A stretch of DNA of 64,000 bases from positions 1 through 64,000 of the forward strand of contig USJG01000001.1 of assembly GCA_900554925.1 (NCBI GenBank). Direction: 5' to 3'. The notes beneath the pieces were generated by a model that worked only from the letters and a program-made list of their open reading frames with translations, did no database searches and had not been told where the DNA came from. The DNA comes from an uncultured Lachnospiraceae bacterium. Lineage in GTDB: Bacteria > Bacillota > Clostridia > Lachnospirales > Lachnospiraceae. A program made the translations under genes and the position numbers. This document shows, piece after piece, positions 35,154 through 44,211 of the stretch (position 1 is the stretch's first letter; each line of letters opens with the position of its first letter).

Positions 35154-36158
35154 ATGACGAAAAATAAGGTCAGCGTGATCATACCCGTGTATAACGGCGT
35201 GGCATGGATCAGAGAATGTATAGACAGCGTGCTTGCTTCGACCTTTCAGAATTTTGAAATTATCGTATTGGACGATCATTCTGCTGATGGTACCACCGAA
35301 GCTGTGGAGAGACTGGCAAAAGAGGATGAGAGAATAAGGCTGATTCTCAGAGACAGCAAGGGGGTTTCAGGAGCGCGCAATGAGGGAATTGCGCAAAGTG
35401 ATGGAGAATATATTACCTTTCTGGATGCGGATGATAAGCTGGATCAGCATATGCTTGAAACCCTTGTGGCATATTTGCAGAAGGAAGGCAGCGATATGGT
35501 ATCCTGCGGTTATCACAGGTGGGACGGCAGTTCGAAGGAGGCCATATCGGGAAGCGCCCAAAAGGCGGAGACAGAAGAAACAAAGATTACTGTAAGGACA
35601 GTTGACAGGGAACACTATTTATCTGATTATCTGCTGCGTCAGCATACCCATTGCTGGGGAGTATTATATAAGCGCTCCGTGATTGAAAATGTAGGATTCA
35701 GAGAAGATCTGACCATCGGAGAAGATATGATGTTTTTGATGGATCTTCTGCCGGAGCTTGAAAAGATAAGTATTACGGATTATAAGGGGTATTACTATAG
35801 AATGAACCAGGCGGGGGCAACCTTAAGGGCGTTTGTACCTGCGTATATGGATGAAATTAAAAGCTGGAAGCTGGCGGCAGATATGGTAAGGCGGGATTAT
35901 CCACAGTATCAGCCGCAGATAGAAAGTATTCTGGCAGTATCCGGGATCCTGGTGGCAGGAAAAATAGCCAGACTTTCTTTAAGAGCCAGGAAAAAATACC
36001 ACAATTATGTGGAGGAATGCCGCGAAACGGTAAAAAATGCATTAAAGGTGCGGGGAGCAAAGGAAAATCTGCCTTCGGGCTATGGAATAAAGACAGCGTT
36101 ATTTATACATTGTCCGTGGAGCTATTTAAGGCTGTATCACCTGTGGAAGAGCAGATAG
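35154..36158 (+). CDS. GT2 glycosyltransferase
   Basis: 334 aa GT-A protein with VSVIIPVYNGVAWIRECIDSV, IVLDDHSADGTTE, KGVSGARNEGI and the metal-binding FLDADDKLD. ATG 35154 has AGGGAG 9 bases upstream; the in-frame TTG 35148 is not preferred. A run of basic residues closes the protein. The fusion-free length is normal for capsule GT2 enzymes; donor and acceptor are unknown. Confidence 0.86.
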   Translation: MTKNKVSVIIPVYNGVAWIRECIDSVLASTFQNFEIIVLDDHSADGTTEAVERLAKEDERIRLILRDSKGVSGARNEGIAQSDGEYITFLDADDKLDQHMLETLVAYLQKEGSDMVSCGYHRWDGSSKEAISGSAQKAETEETKITVRTVDREHYLSDYLLRQHTHCWGVLYKRSVIENVGFREDLTIGEDMMFLMDLLPELEKISITDYKGYYYRMNQAGATLRAFVPAYMDEIKSWKLAADMVRRDYPQYQPQIESILAVSGILVAGKIARLSLRARKKYHNYVEECRETVKNALKVRGAKENLPSGYGIKTALFIHCPWSYLRLYHLWKSR

Positions 36159-36231
36159 AAAGAAAACATCAATGATAATATGCTGGTGGTAATTGCAATA
36201 CAGGATAAGTAATGAAGGGAGGAATACGGTT

Positions 36232-37293
36232 ATGATAGAAATGGTAAAAGAAGCTGAATATGAATTACTTCATTACCCGAAGCACAGTTTCGGTTACTAT
36301 CTGAAAAGAGTAATTAAAACAATTGCCGGGAGAAAGCAGGAGCCGCTTGATAAGATCAACTGGCCCACCGGACTGCTCGCAAAAAGTCTTGCGGATTATT
36401 ACATGCAGAATAAAAACTCTGAAGAAGCCAGGGGTATTTTGGAATGTTTAAAAAAGTACTATGACAGGTGGATAAGCAGGGGCTGCAAAATGTACTGTCT
36501 GGATGATGCATACAGCGGCATGGCCCTGATCGACCTGCATCAGATTACCGGCGAAGAGAAATATAAGCAGGCGGCGGAGGCGATGGCAAAATTCCTTTAT
36601 AACCATGAAACGGACGCAGCAGGAAGCCTGCCTTACCGCGCAGGACAGAAGAATGGCTATATTTTTGCAGATGGAATCGGACTTATGTGCCCTTTCCTGT
36701 GCAAGTACGGCAGTACCTATGGCGATATGAATGCCGTTAATCTGGCGGTGACACAGCTTCAGAATTTTATCCATATGGGGATGGACGAAAAAACGGGACT
36801 TCCTTATCATGGTTATCAGTATGAAAGCGGCGTGAAATACGGTATCATCGGCTGGGGCCGGGCAGTGGGCTGGCTGATGATCGGTATGTCCGAGAGCCTT
36901 GCCTATATGGAGGAAACCAGACCAGGCTATGATGTGATCAAACAGGCATACAGGCGGCTGGTGGATAAGGTGGAAGCCTATCAGTTAGAGGGTGGCCTGT
37001 ACAACTGGCAGCTTGGGGCCAGGGAAGGCCCTGTAGATACTTCCGCTACCGCAATGATTCTATATTCTATTGCCAGATCTCTGGATACCAGGGTTCTTAT
37101 TGGCATTCATAAATCACGGATGATGCGGGGAAGAGAGGCCCTCCTGAGATCTGTCAGAGAAGGAAAAATTTACGGCTGCCTGGCAGAATGCCATGGATTC
37201 AGTATGTATCCCCAGGTTTACGGGGCGTATCCCTGGTCTCTGGGACCGGCCTTGTCATTATTTGTTATGACGGAAGAAAAGGCAGAACAATAA
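36232..37293 (+). CDS. GH88/GH105-like (YteR-type) unsaturated uronyl hydrolase fold protein
   Basis: 353 aa with no signal peptide. An alpha/alpha-barrel pattern is visible: YCLDDAYSGMALIDL, FADGIGLMCPFLCKYG (the Asp region that holds the catalytic acid in YteR) and GWGRAVGWLMIGM, which resembles the WGRGNGW block of GH105. A C-terminal VDTSATAMILYSIAR matches the D-x-SA segment. Known relatives hydrolyse unsaturated uronic acid ends made by lyases. Here it sits in a biosynthetic operon, so editing of uronic-acid chains or a non-catalytic role is possible. ATG 36232 has AAGGGAGG 9 bases upstream. Confidence 0.7.
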   Translation: MIEMVKEAEYELLHYPKHSFGYYLKRVIKTIAGRKQEPLDKINWPTGLLAKSLADYYMQNKNSEEARGILECLKKYYDRWISRGCKMYCLDDAYSGMALIDLHQITGEEKYKQAAEAMAKFLYNHETDAAGSLPYRAGQKNGYIFADGIGLMCPFLCKYGSTYGDMNAVNLAVTQLQNFIHMGMDEKTGLPYHGYQYESGVKYGIIGWGRAVGWLMIGMSESLAYMEETRPGYDVIKQAYRRLVDKVEAYQLEGGLYNWQLGAREGPVDTSATAMILYSIARSLDTRVLIGIHKSRMMRGREALLRSVREGKIYGCLAECHGFSMYPQVYGAYPWSLGPALSLFVMTEEKAEQ

Positions 37294-37307
37294 TAGGGTG
37301 GTTTAAA

Positions 37308-38888
37308 ATGAAATATGATAAAAAATGGGAATTAATAACCGTAGTTTTGTTGTCAGCGCTACTGGTGTTTGGAGTCATTGTTGGTATGGGAACATTGACA
37401 TGCGGGTGGCATCTGGTAGATGATCATCAGTTTATTAGATGGAACTATCAAATGAACAATGTCGGAGAAAGTTTCTGGCAGGTTTTAAAAAGAGAAATGG
37501 CAATTGACTTGTCAATGAGGTGGCGTCCGGCACACGTGTTTATGCGTGTTTTAGAAGCAAGAATTTTTGGGTTAAATCTGGTATATTACTCTTTGCTAAA
37601 AGCATTTGAAGTGGTGCTTTGCTGTGTATTTTTATATTATTGCGGAAAACAGATGGGTGCAAGCAAGGTTGTTTCCTTTTTGTTTGCGGTATTATCTATG
37701 GTGGGTTATCAGTCTGCAACATGGTGGAAATTGGGAACCCATGAGATACAGTGCACGTTGTTGTTCTCTGCGGGATTTTATTGTATGTTAAAGTGGCTGT
37801 CTTGGAAGCAAAAGAAGTGGGCGGTGCTTAGTCTTGTATTCTTTATGATAATGAGCAATTTTAAAGAATCTTTTATAGTATTGGCACCATTTTTGATTTT
37901 GTATGTACTGTATTACGATTTAGAAAACAGAAGGAAGAATGGAGAGGCCAAGCTGGACTGGAGACAATTGTGGTCATCCATTAAAAACAACTTAGGTTAT
38001 CTAAGTATGCTCGTATTAGTTTTCGCTATCCCGCTGACAATGCTGGTGTTTTTTGTTGGTGTCAACAGTTACGGGACGGTAGGGCTGGACATTTCAAGAC
38101 CTTTACAGGACTATATTGAAGCGGCGCAAAGAGCACTTGAAACGGATCTTAAGTGGTACAGAAGGTTTGGAACTATATTTGGGCTAATTCTTCTCACATA
38201 TTGGGAAGATTTAAAGAAGTTATGGAAAGAGATCCTGTTAGTAATTGCATTCATACTGCCGCAAGTTATTATTTACGGAGAAACAGGTATTACAGAGAGA
38301 TATATTCTGCCCTTTTCTATTGGATATGCCTTTTTCTTTGTAATTGTGATTATGAAATGGAAGGTCTTATCCGGTAAAAGAAAGGGATTATATGTTTTGT
38401 GTCTGTTACTTTTGCTGGGTGCACATGGAAGAGCTGCCCTTCGGGAAGCAGATTATTTCCGATATCGTGGTGAAAGCGTAACGACTATGCTGGAATCGGT
38501 TTTAGAAATGTCAAAAGGAAAAGCACGGGTCTTATCATGTTTAAGACCTAACGAGGAAGGTAATGGAACTATATATTATTGGATGGCAATCCATGGGTTT
38601 GATAATGTCTATTTCTGGACAGAAGAAGAGAAAACAATTGATCAGAAATTTGTTGATAAATGGATATATGTTTATGATAGAGAAGAGGATGACAGCGTTT
38701 GGAAGCTTGAAGATATGGATATTGTAGTAATGTATAATAAAGAGGACAGGCATTGGTGTTATACACCAAGTCTTGATTTGTCTGATTTTACAGAATTGAA
38801 GAGTGGAACATTAAGTATCTATGTAAGAAATAATAGCGATATTGTTCCCGTAGATACAGAAGTAGAAGGTTTGCGTATAAACTTTTAG
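37308..38888 (+). CDS. Multi-spanning GT-C-like membrane protein
   Basis: 526 aa. It has about ten hydrophobic segments (first at residues 8-28), a short first outer loop with adjacent acidic residues in HLVDDHQFIRW, and a soluble C-terminal domain of ~130 residues outside the membrane. This is the layout of GT-C transferases, which use polyprenyl-phosphate sugars and carry an Asp-rich first loop. It may transfer a side sugar or a finished glycan on the outer face. ATG 37308 has a weak site (AGGGTGG). From this gene on, base composition is visibly richer in A/T. The family is not recognised with certainty. Confidence 0.6.
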   Translation: MKYDKKWELITVVLLSALLVFGVIVGMGTLTCGWHLVDDHQFIRWNYQMNNVGESFWQVLKREMAIDLSMRWRPAHVFMRVLEARIFGLNLVYYSLLKAFEVVLCCVFLYYCGKQMGASKVVSFLFAVLSMVGYQSATWWKLGTHEIQCTLLFSAGFYCMLKWLSWKQKKWAVLSLVFFMIMSNFKESFIVLAPFLILYVLYYDLENRRKNGEAKLDWRQLWSSIKNNLGYLSMLVLVFAIPLTMLVFFVGVNSYGTVGLDISRPLQDYIEAAQRALETDLKWYRRFGTIFGLILLTYWEDLKKLWKEILLVIAFILPQVIIYGETGITERYILPFSIGYAFFFVIVIMKWKVLSGKRKGLYVLCLLLLLGAHGRAALREADYFRYRGESVTTMLESVLEMSKGKARVLSCLRPNEEGNGTIYYWMAIHGFDNVYFWTEEEKTIDQKFVDKWIYVYDREEDDSVWKLEDMDIVVMYNKEDRHWCYTPSLDLSDFTELKSGTLSIYVRNNSDIVPVDTEVEGLRINF

Positions 38889-38905
38889 CTAACGAGGGTA
38901 AATAA

Positions 38906-39805
38906 ATGATTATAGTTCAGGTGGCAGGAGGGCTGGGAAATCAACTTCAGCAATATGCACTATATCAAAAATTTGTAAGTATCGGAAAAGAGGCCAGATT
39001 GGATTTGTCCTGGTTTTTATCAAAAGATCAAAGGGGAAAGGTTTTAGCGGAAAGAGAACTGGAACTTGCCTATTTTGACCGGTTGGACTACGAGGCATGT
39101 ACGCCGGAGGAAAAGGCAAAGCTTATTGGATCGGATAAAATTGCGGGTAAGCTGAAAAGAAAGCTGCTGCCAGGCAGTATCCGATGGTTTCACGAAAGCA
39201 AAATGTATCATCCGGAGCTGTTGGAGATGGAGGATATGTATATCAGCGGCTATTTTGCCTGTGAAAAATATTATGCAGATATTCTCCATAGTCTGAGAGA
39301 AAAAATTCAATTTCCCCAAAGCACCAATCCCGAAAATCTAAGAATGGCAAAGGAAATGCAGGCACGTGAGTCAGTCAGCGTGCATATAAGGCGCGGGGAT
39401 TATCTGGAGGCAGAGAATATAGCTATGTTCGGGAATATCTGTACGGAGGCTTATTATCAGGGGGCTCTTTCCTATATAAGAGATCGCTGCCAGTCTCCTC
39501 ATTTTTATATTTTTTCTGACGATGTAGAATATGCGCGGGAGCATTTTGGCGGAGAAGAATATACGGTGATAGATATTAATCATGGCAAGGACAGCTTTTA
39601 TGATATGTGGCTTATGAGCAAGTGCAGGCATAATATCTGCGCTAATTCTACGTTCAGCTTCTGGGGAGCCAGATTAAATCCTGATGAGAACAAAATAATG
39701 ATACGCCCTGCCATTCACAAAAACAGTCAGGTTTTTGTAAAGAAAGAGATGGAAGAATTGTGGCCAGGGTGGGTGTTTGCAGATTCAGCCGGTAAGATCC
39801 AGTGA
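38906..39805 (+). CDS. GT11 alpha-1,2-fucosyltransferase-family protein
   Basis: 299 aa. The motifs are VQVAGGLGNQLQQYALYQKF (Gln in place of the usual Met/Phe pair), SVSVHIRRGDYLE with the intact donor motif, and ANSTFSFWGARLNPDE near the C-terminus. Expected to transfer fucose or a related 6-deoxyhexose from its GDP-sugar. GAGGGT precedes ATG 38906 with 9 bases between. It is less similar to the tandem pair at 22608/23571 than they are to each other, so it came to the locus separately. Confidence 0.84.
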   Translation: MIIVQVAGGLGNQLQQYALYQKFVSIGKEARLDLSWFLSKDQRGKVLAERELELAYFDRLDYEACTPEEKAKLIGSDKIAGKLKRKLLPGSIRWFHESKMYHPELLEMEDMYISGYFACEKYYADILHSLREKIQFPQSTNPENLRMAKEMQARESVSVHIRRGDYLEAENIAMFGNICTEAYYQGALSYIRDRCQSPHFYIFSDDVEYAREHFGGEEYTVIDINHGKDSFYDMWLMSKCRHNICANSTFSFWGARLNPDENKIMIRPAIHKNSQVFVKKEMEELWPGWVFADSAGKIQ

Positions 39806-39850
39806 ATCGGAGCACAATATAGAAAAGGGTAACAGATAGCGGGGAAGGAA

Positions 39851-41059
39851 ATGAAAGAAAGGCAGAGTATATTTTCCAGAATTGCACAAAGCTGCTTCTA
39901 TTTAGGAGTGGTGATAGAGGTACTGTTAGTACTGATCGACAAAAGTGCCTATACGAACCCTGTTGAGGGAAGAATATTTCAGATTACCTTTTTGCTGTTT
40001 TTAGTTAAGGTATGTCTGACCAGGTACACGGGAAGAGAGTATGCGGCAGTTTTTCTGGCTTGTGTGGTGGGAGCCATATCCTATTTTGTTACGGGGCGAA
40101 ACGAAGTGATCAGGCTGGTAATGTTTATCGCGGCCTGTAAGGACGTGGATATGAAAAGATGCCTGAAGCTGGTATTTTATATGACGTTGACCGGCTGTAT
40201 GATAATCATTTTGTTGTCAGTGACAGGAATATACGGTGCTGTGTCGCTGACCCAGGAATACAGGTTGGATGGTGTGGAAACCAGATATACATTGGGAATG
40301 GGGCACCCCAATGCCCTTCAATGCATGGTATGGGCGCTTACAACCCTGGGATTATATCTTTATGGGGAGAAAATGAAATGGTATCATTATCTGCTGACAA
40401 TGCTGGTCAATATTTTTTTCTTCCTGTTAACAGATTCAAAGACAGGTCTGTTAGTGACTGTTTTTACTGTAGTAATTGTTTATATGACAACAGAGAAAAA
40501 ACACAAAATGGTTTCCAAATTAGGTGCGGCCATAGGAATTGCTACGACTGCTTTTAGTGTGGGAATATCGGTAGTAATTGCAGGAAATGCGTATCGTGTT
40601 TATAATTATGTATGGAATAATGACAGGACTCCTTTTACACTTTTTCTCGTAAAATTAAATTCATTGCTTACGGGAAGAATTAGAGTTTTAACGGAAAATG
40701 ATGGCTTTGAAGGAACAATAGGAACCTGGCGTTTGTTTTCAAGACCGGAGAATAATTATTATTTTGACCTGGGGTGGGTAAGATTATTCTATTGGTATGG
40801 AATCATTCCAGGATGCATTTTTGTGGCAGTAATAATAATATTGATGATTTATTGTTATAAGAAAAAACTGTATCCGGTATTGGCTCTTATAGCGTCTTTT
40901 GCACTTTATAGTGTAATGGAGGCTCATGCTGTTTCGGTTTATCTGGCAAGAAATTATGTTATATTTATAATTGGACAGTATTGGGTAAAGCTGATTTCAA
41001 AGGAAAAGGCACAGGAATATTATTTATGGGAAATCTTAAAAAACAGAGTGAGGATTTGA
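39851..41059 (+). CDS. Wzy-like O-antigen/capsule polymerase family membrane protein
   Basis: 402 aa, roughly ten to twelve membrane helices over the full length. A large loop (about residues 125-150: TQEYRLDGVETRYTLGMGHPN) ends in GHPN, typical of Wzy/ligase proteins. A second outer loop lies at about residues 265-305 (NDRTPFTLF to RPENNYYFDLGW). Such proteins polymerise undecaprenyl-linked repeat units at the outer face. Its presence with ABC flippases instead of a Wzx is notable. GGGGAAGG precedes the ATG. No alternative family fits better, but Wzy sequences are too variable for certainty. Confidence 0.72.
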   Translation: MKERQSIFSRIAQSCFYLGVVIEVLLVLIDKSAYTNPVEGRIFQITFLLFLVKVCLTRYTGREYAAVFLACVVGAISYFVTGRNEVIRLVMFIAACKDVDMKRCLKLVFYMTLTGCMIIILLSVTGIYGAVSLTQEYRLDGVETRYTLGMGHPNALQCMVWALTTLGLYLYGEKMKWYHYLLTMLVNIFFFLLTDSKTGLLVTVFTVVIVYMTTEKKHKMVSKLGAAIGIATTAFSVGISVVIAGNAYRVYNYVWNNDRTPFTLFLVKLNSLLTGRIRVLTENDGFEGTIGTWRLFSRPENNYYFDLGWVRLFYWYGIIPGCIFVAVIIILMIYCYKKKLYPVLALIASFALYSVMEAHAVSVYLARNYVIFIIGQYWVKLISKEKAQEYYLWEILKNRVRI

Positions 41060-41060
41060 A

Positions 41061-42980
41061 ATGAATAAGGAACTAATCTATTGTCGTATTTTAAAAACAA
41101 ATATAAATGTAACAGATATGGAAGCGACAGTTGATTATATAGATACCCATATGAATGAGCTTCGTGGAGATTACGTGTGCATTTCTAATGTACATACGAC
41201 TGTTATGTCATATCACGATGAAAAGTACCGAAGGGTACAAAACGGAGCGGCAATGGCACTTCCTGATGGTAAACCTTTGTCTATTGTCAGTAAAATGCGG
41301 GGATTTAGAAATGCAAAGCGAGTGCCGGGACCTGATCTGATGCCTGAAATCTTTAAACTTTCGGAGAAAAGAGGATATACCCATTTTTTTTATGGAAGTA
41401 AAGAAGAGACACTTGTCAAATTGAAGGAAAAATTGACTGAAAGCTATCCTGATTTGAGAATAGTGGGAATGTATGCACCTCCTTTTAGAAATTTGTCGGA
41501 AGAAGAAGACAGAGAATGTGTGGAAATGATCAATAAGACTCGTGCAGATTTTATTTGGGTGGGTCTTGGAGCGCCTAAACAGGAGTTTTGGATGGCAGAT
41601 CATAAGGGAAAGGTCTGCGGATTGATGCTTGGTGTAGGGGCTGGATTTGATTTTCATGCCGGAACCATAAAAAGAGCACCGCGATGGATGCAGGAGTGGT
41701 GCCTTGAATGGTTGTATAGAATATTACAAGATCCCAGGAGATTGCTTAAAAGATATGCCAGTACCAACTTTTCATTTATTGTACATGCTATTGGTGAGCA
41801 TAGAATAGAAAAAAGGAAAGTGCGGGATAATCATATTAAGATAGCGCAGATTGGGCATAAGAGGATTCCGTCAAGAGAAGGAGGAGTAGAGGTAGTAGTA
41901 GAGCAGCTTTCAGTGCGCTATGTTAAGAAGGGGAATATTGTAGATGCCTATAACCGTTCGGGATATCATGTATCTGGTAAAGAATTTGATGAGAAACGAA
42001 GTCGGATTTTCAAAGGCATACGGATTATCACAATTCCTACTTTTAGAAATGGAAAGCTAAATGCCATCGTATATTCTTTTCTGGCTACCATCCGGGCACT
42101 GTTTGGCAGATACGATATATATCATTATCACGCAGAAGGTCCCTGCGCGATGCTGTGGCTGCTTAAATTATTTAAAAAGAACATTGTGGTAACCATCCAT
42201 GGTTTGGATTGGCAGAGGGCAAAGTGGGGGAATTTTGCTTCCCGCGTACTTAAGTTCGGAGAGAAGATGGCTGTGAAATATGCAGATAAGATTATTGTTT
42301 TGTCCCGAAATGTCCAAAACTATTTTCAAAAGTCATATGGAAGGGAAACTTTGTATATTCCTAACGGTATTGACAGACCTGAGATAATTGATGCCGATGA
42401 AATCACAGAGAAATGGGGGCTTAAAAAAGATGAATATATTCTTTTTCTGGCACGTATCGTTCCTGAAAAAGGCGCACATTATTTATTAGAAGCTTTTTCG
42501 CGTATAAATACCGATAAGAAATTGGTAATTGCCGGAGGAAGCAGTCATTCCAATGAATATATGAATCAGATTATTGAGATGGCAGAAAAGGATTCCAGGG
42601 TAGTTATGACTCATTTTGTGCAGGGGAAAAAACTGGAAGAATTGTATTCCAATGCATATATATTTGTGCTTCCCAGCGATATAGAAGGAATGGCAATTAG
42701 TTTATTGGAAGCTATGAGTTACGGAAACTGTTGCGTAGTAAGTGATATTCCGGAAAATGTAGAAGTAATAGGTGATCAGGCAGCCACTTTCCGCCATGGA
42801 GATGTATGTGACTTACAGCGTGTTTTGGAAGAATTACTTACACATCCGGAGATGGTCGGACAATATAAGCAACATAGTCAGGAATATGTTTGTCAGAAGT
42901 ATCATTGGGATAAAATTGTGGAAGAAACACTTATGCTGTATAATGATGTGATAGAGCAGAATAAGAAAAGGGGTCATTAA
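41061..42980 (+). CDS. Two-domain WecG/TagA (GT26) - GT4 fusion glycosyltransferase
   Basis: 639 aa. Residues ~1-245 are a WecG/TagA/CpsF domain: YVCISNVHTTVMSYHD, ALPDGKPLSIVSKMRG, VPGPDLMPE, WVGLGAPKQEFW and MLGVGAGFDFHAG. From ~250 a complete GT4 starts with KIAQIGHKRIPSREGGVEVVVEQ, as in DUF1972-type GT4s, with VTIHGLDWQR, FLARIVPEKGAHYLLEAF and EGMAISLLEAM. The two enzymes normally are separate, so one polypeptide probably adds two sugars in succession (HexNAc or ManNAc type by the first, rhamnose- or glucose-like by the second). It begins 2 bases after the Wzy-like stop. The frame is continuous through the join. Confidence 0.88.
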   Translation: MNKELIYCRILKTNINVTDMEATVDYIDTHMNELRGDYVCISNVHTTVMSYHDEKYRRVQNGAAMALPDGKPLSIVSKMRGFRNAKRVPGPDLMPEIFKLSEKRGYTHFFYGSKEETLVKLKEKLTESYPDLRIVGMYAPPFRNLSEEEDRECVEMINKTRADFIWVGLGAPKQEFWMADHKGKVCGLMLGVGAGFDFHAGTIKRAPRWMQEWCLEWLYRILQDPRRLLKRYASTNFSFIVHAIGEHRIEKRKVRDNHIKIAQIGHKRIPSREGGVEVVVEQLSVRYVKKGNIVDAYNRSGYHVSGKEFDEKRSRIFKGIRIITIPTFRNGKLNAIVYSFLATIRALFGRYDIYHYHAEGPCAMLWLLKLFKKNIVVTIHGLDWQRAKWGNFASRVLKFGEKMAVKYADKIIVLSRNVQNYFQKSYGRETLYIPNGIDRPEIIDADEITEKWGLKKDEYILFLARIVPEKGAHYLLEAFSRINTDKKLVIAGGSSHSNEYMNQIIEMAEKDSRVVMTHFVQGKKLEELYSNAYIFVLPSDIEGMAISLLEAMSYGNCCVVSDIPENVEVIGDQAATFRHGDVCDLQRVLEELLTHPEMVGQYKQHSQEYVCQKYHWDKIVEETLMLYNDVIEQNKKRGH

Positions 42981-42989
42981 AAAAGCAAT

Positions 42990-44192
42990 ATGAGAATATT
43001 GATTGTAAACAAATTTCTGCATCCGAATGGGGGATCAGAAACCTATATTTTCAAACTGGGTGATGAGTTAATCAAACAGGGACATGAAGTGCAATATTTT
43101 GGCATGGATCATAAGGAGCGCGTGGTTGGAAATCATTTGGAGCTATATACTCATAATATGGATTTTCATAGCGGAAAAATGCAAAAGCTTTTATACCCCT
43201 TTAAAATTATATATTCCCATGAAGCAGCAAAAAAGATAAGAAAAGTGCTTGAAGATTTTAAGCCGGATGTAGTGCATCTTAATAATTTCAATTTTCAACT
43301 TACCCCATCAATTATTTATGCTGTGAAAAAATATGAGAAAGTTCATAATCACCATGTGAGGCTGATATACACAGCCCATGATACACAATTAGTGTGTCCA
43401 AATCATCTGATGCAGAATCCGCGTACCTTAGAATGCTGTGACGCCTGTCTTGAACATGGGGTAGAAGAATGTGCAAAAAGGAAGTGTATTCACAATTCAC
43501 GCGCGAAAAGTGTGCTCGGAACAATAGAAGCAAAGCTATATAAGAAATTAAAGACATATCGGAAATTGGATGCGATTATATGTCCAAGTAATTTCTTGAA
43601 GAGTAAACTGGATTCAGATTCAGTTTTGAGTAAAAAGACAGTAGTACTTCGCAACTTTGTTGATATGCCGGTTATTAAGGATGCGGTTTCAAAAGAGGAC
43701 TATGTGCTTTATTTCGGAAGATTTTCACAGGAAAAGGGGATAAAAACGTTACTGAAGGCGTGTGCAGATCTAAAAGACATTCCCTTTCATTTTGCAGGGA
43801 GCGGACCAATGGAGGAAGAAATACGAAAACTGCCAAATACAAAATTATGTGGATTTTTAACAGGAGAAGAACTGGCAAGGGAGATTGCACAGGCAAGATT
43901 TGTCGTGTTCCCATCGGAATGCTATGAGAATTGCCCTTTTACTATAATGGAAGCGCAATTGTGTCAGACTCCGGTGTTAGGCTCTGATTTGGGCGGCATT
44001 CCGGAACTGGTAAAAGAGGGAGTGACGGGAGAACTTTTTGAAAGCGGAAACGCACAGCTATTGAAAGAAAAAATCGAATTTCTCTGGAAACATGAAGATC
44101 GGCTACAGACTTATACAGAAAATTGTAAAGATGTCCATTTTGATGATGTAGGGAAATATGTAGAAAACCTGATGAAAATATACCAGAATTAA
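42990..44192 (+). CDS. GT4 glycosyltransferase with cysteine-rich insertion
   Basis: 400 aa. The start ILIVNKFLHPNGGSETYIFKLG and the donor-domain YFGRFSQEKGIKTLLKA mark it as GT4, with the EX7E block ECYENCPFTIMEAQ. Between them lies the Cys-rich stretch seen in a GT4 subgroup: TQLVCPN, LECCDACLEHGVEECAKRKC (about residues 134-168), six to seven cysteines that could bind a metal. It is followed 20 bases later by a radical SAM gene. Donor unknown. Confidence 0.84.
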   Translation: MRILIVNKFLHPNGGSETYIFKLGDELIKQGHEVQYFGMDHKERVVGNHLELYTHNMDFHSGKMQKLLYPFKIIYSHEAAKKIRKVLEDFKPDVVHLNNFNFQLTPSIIYAVKKYEKVHNHHVRLIYTAHDTQLVCPNHLMQNPRTLECCDACLEHGVEECAKRKCIHNSRAKSVLGTIEAKLYKKLKTYRKLDAIICPSNFLKSKLDSDSVLSKKTVVLRNFVDMPVIKDAVSKEDYVLYFGRFSQEKGIKTLLKACADLKDIPFHFAGSGPMEEEIRKLPNTKLCGFLTGEELAREIAQARFVVFPSECYENCPFTIMEAQLCQTPVLGSDLGGIPELVKEGVTGELFESGNAQLLKEKIEFLWKHEDRLQTYTENCKDVHFDDVGKYVENLMKIYQN

Positions 44193-44211
44193 AATGAAGG
44201 GATAAAATAAC

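Noticed and set aside
37188..37307. Longer N-terminus for the GT-C-like protein reaching into the GH88/GH105-like gene
   Set aside because: It would overlap the preceding gene by over 100 bases and adds a non-membrane leader; ATG 37308 begins the hydrophobic start.
41373..41392. T8 run inside the WecG-GT4 fusion as a phase-variation tract
   Set aside because: It encodes conserved aromatic residues (Phe-Phe-Tyr) in the domain and similar short T-runs are common in this A/T-rich part.
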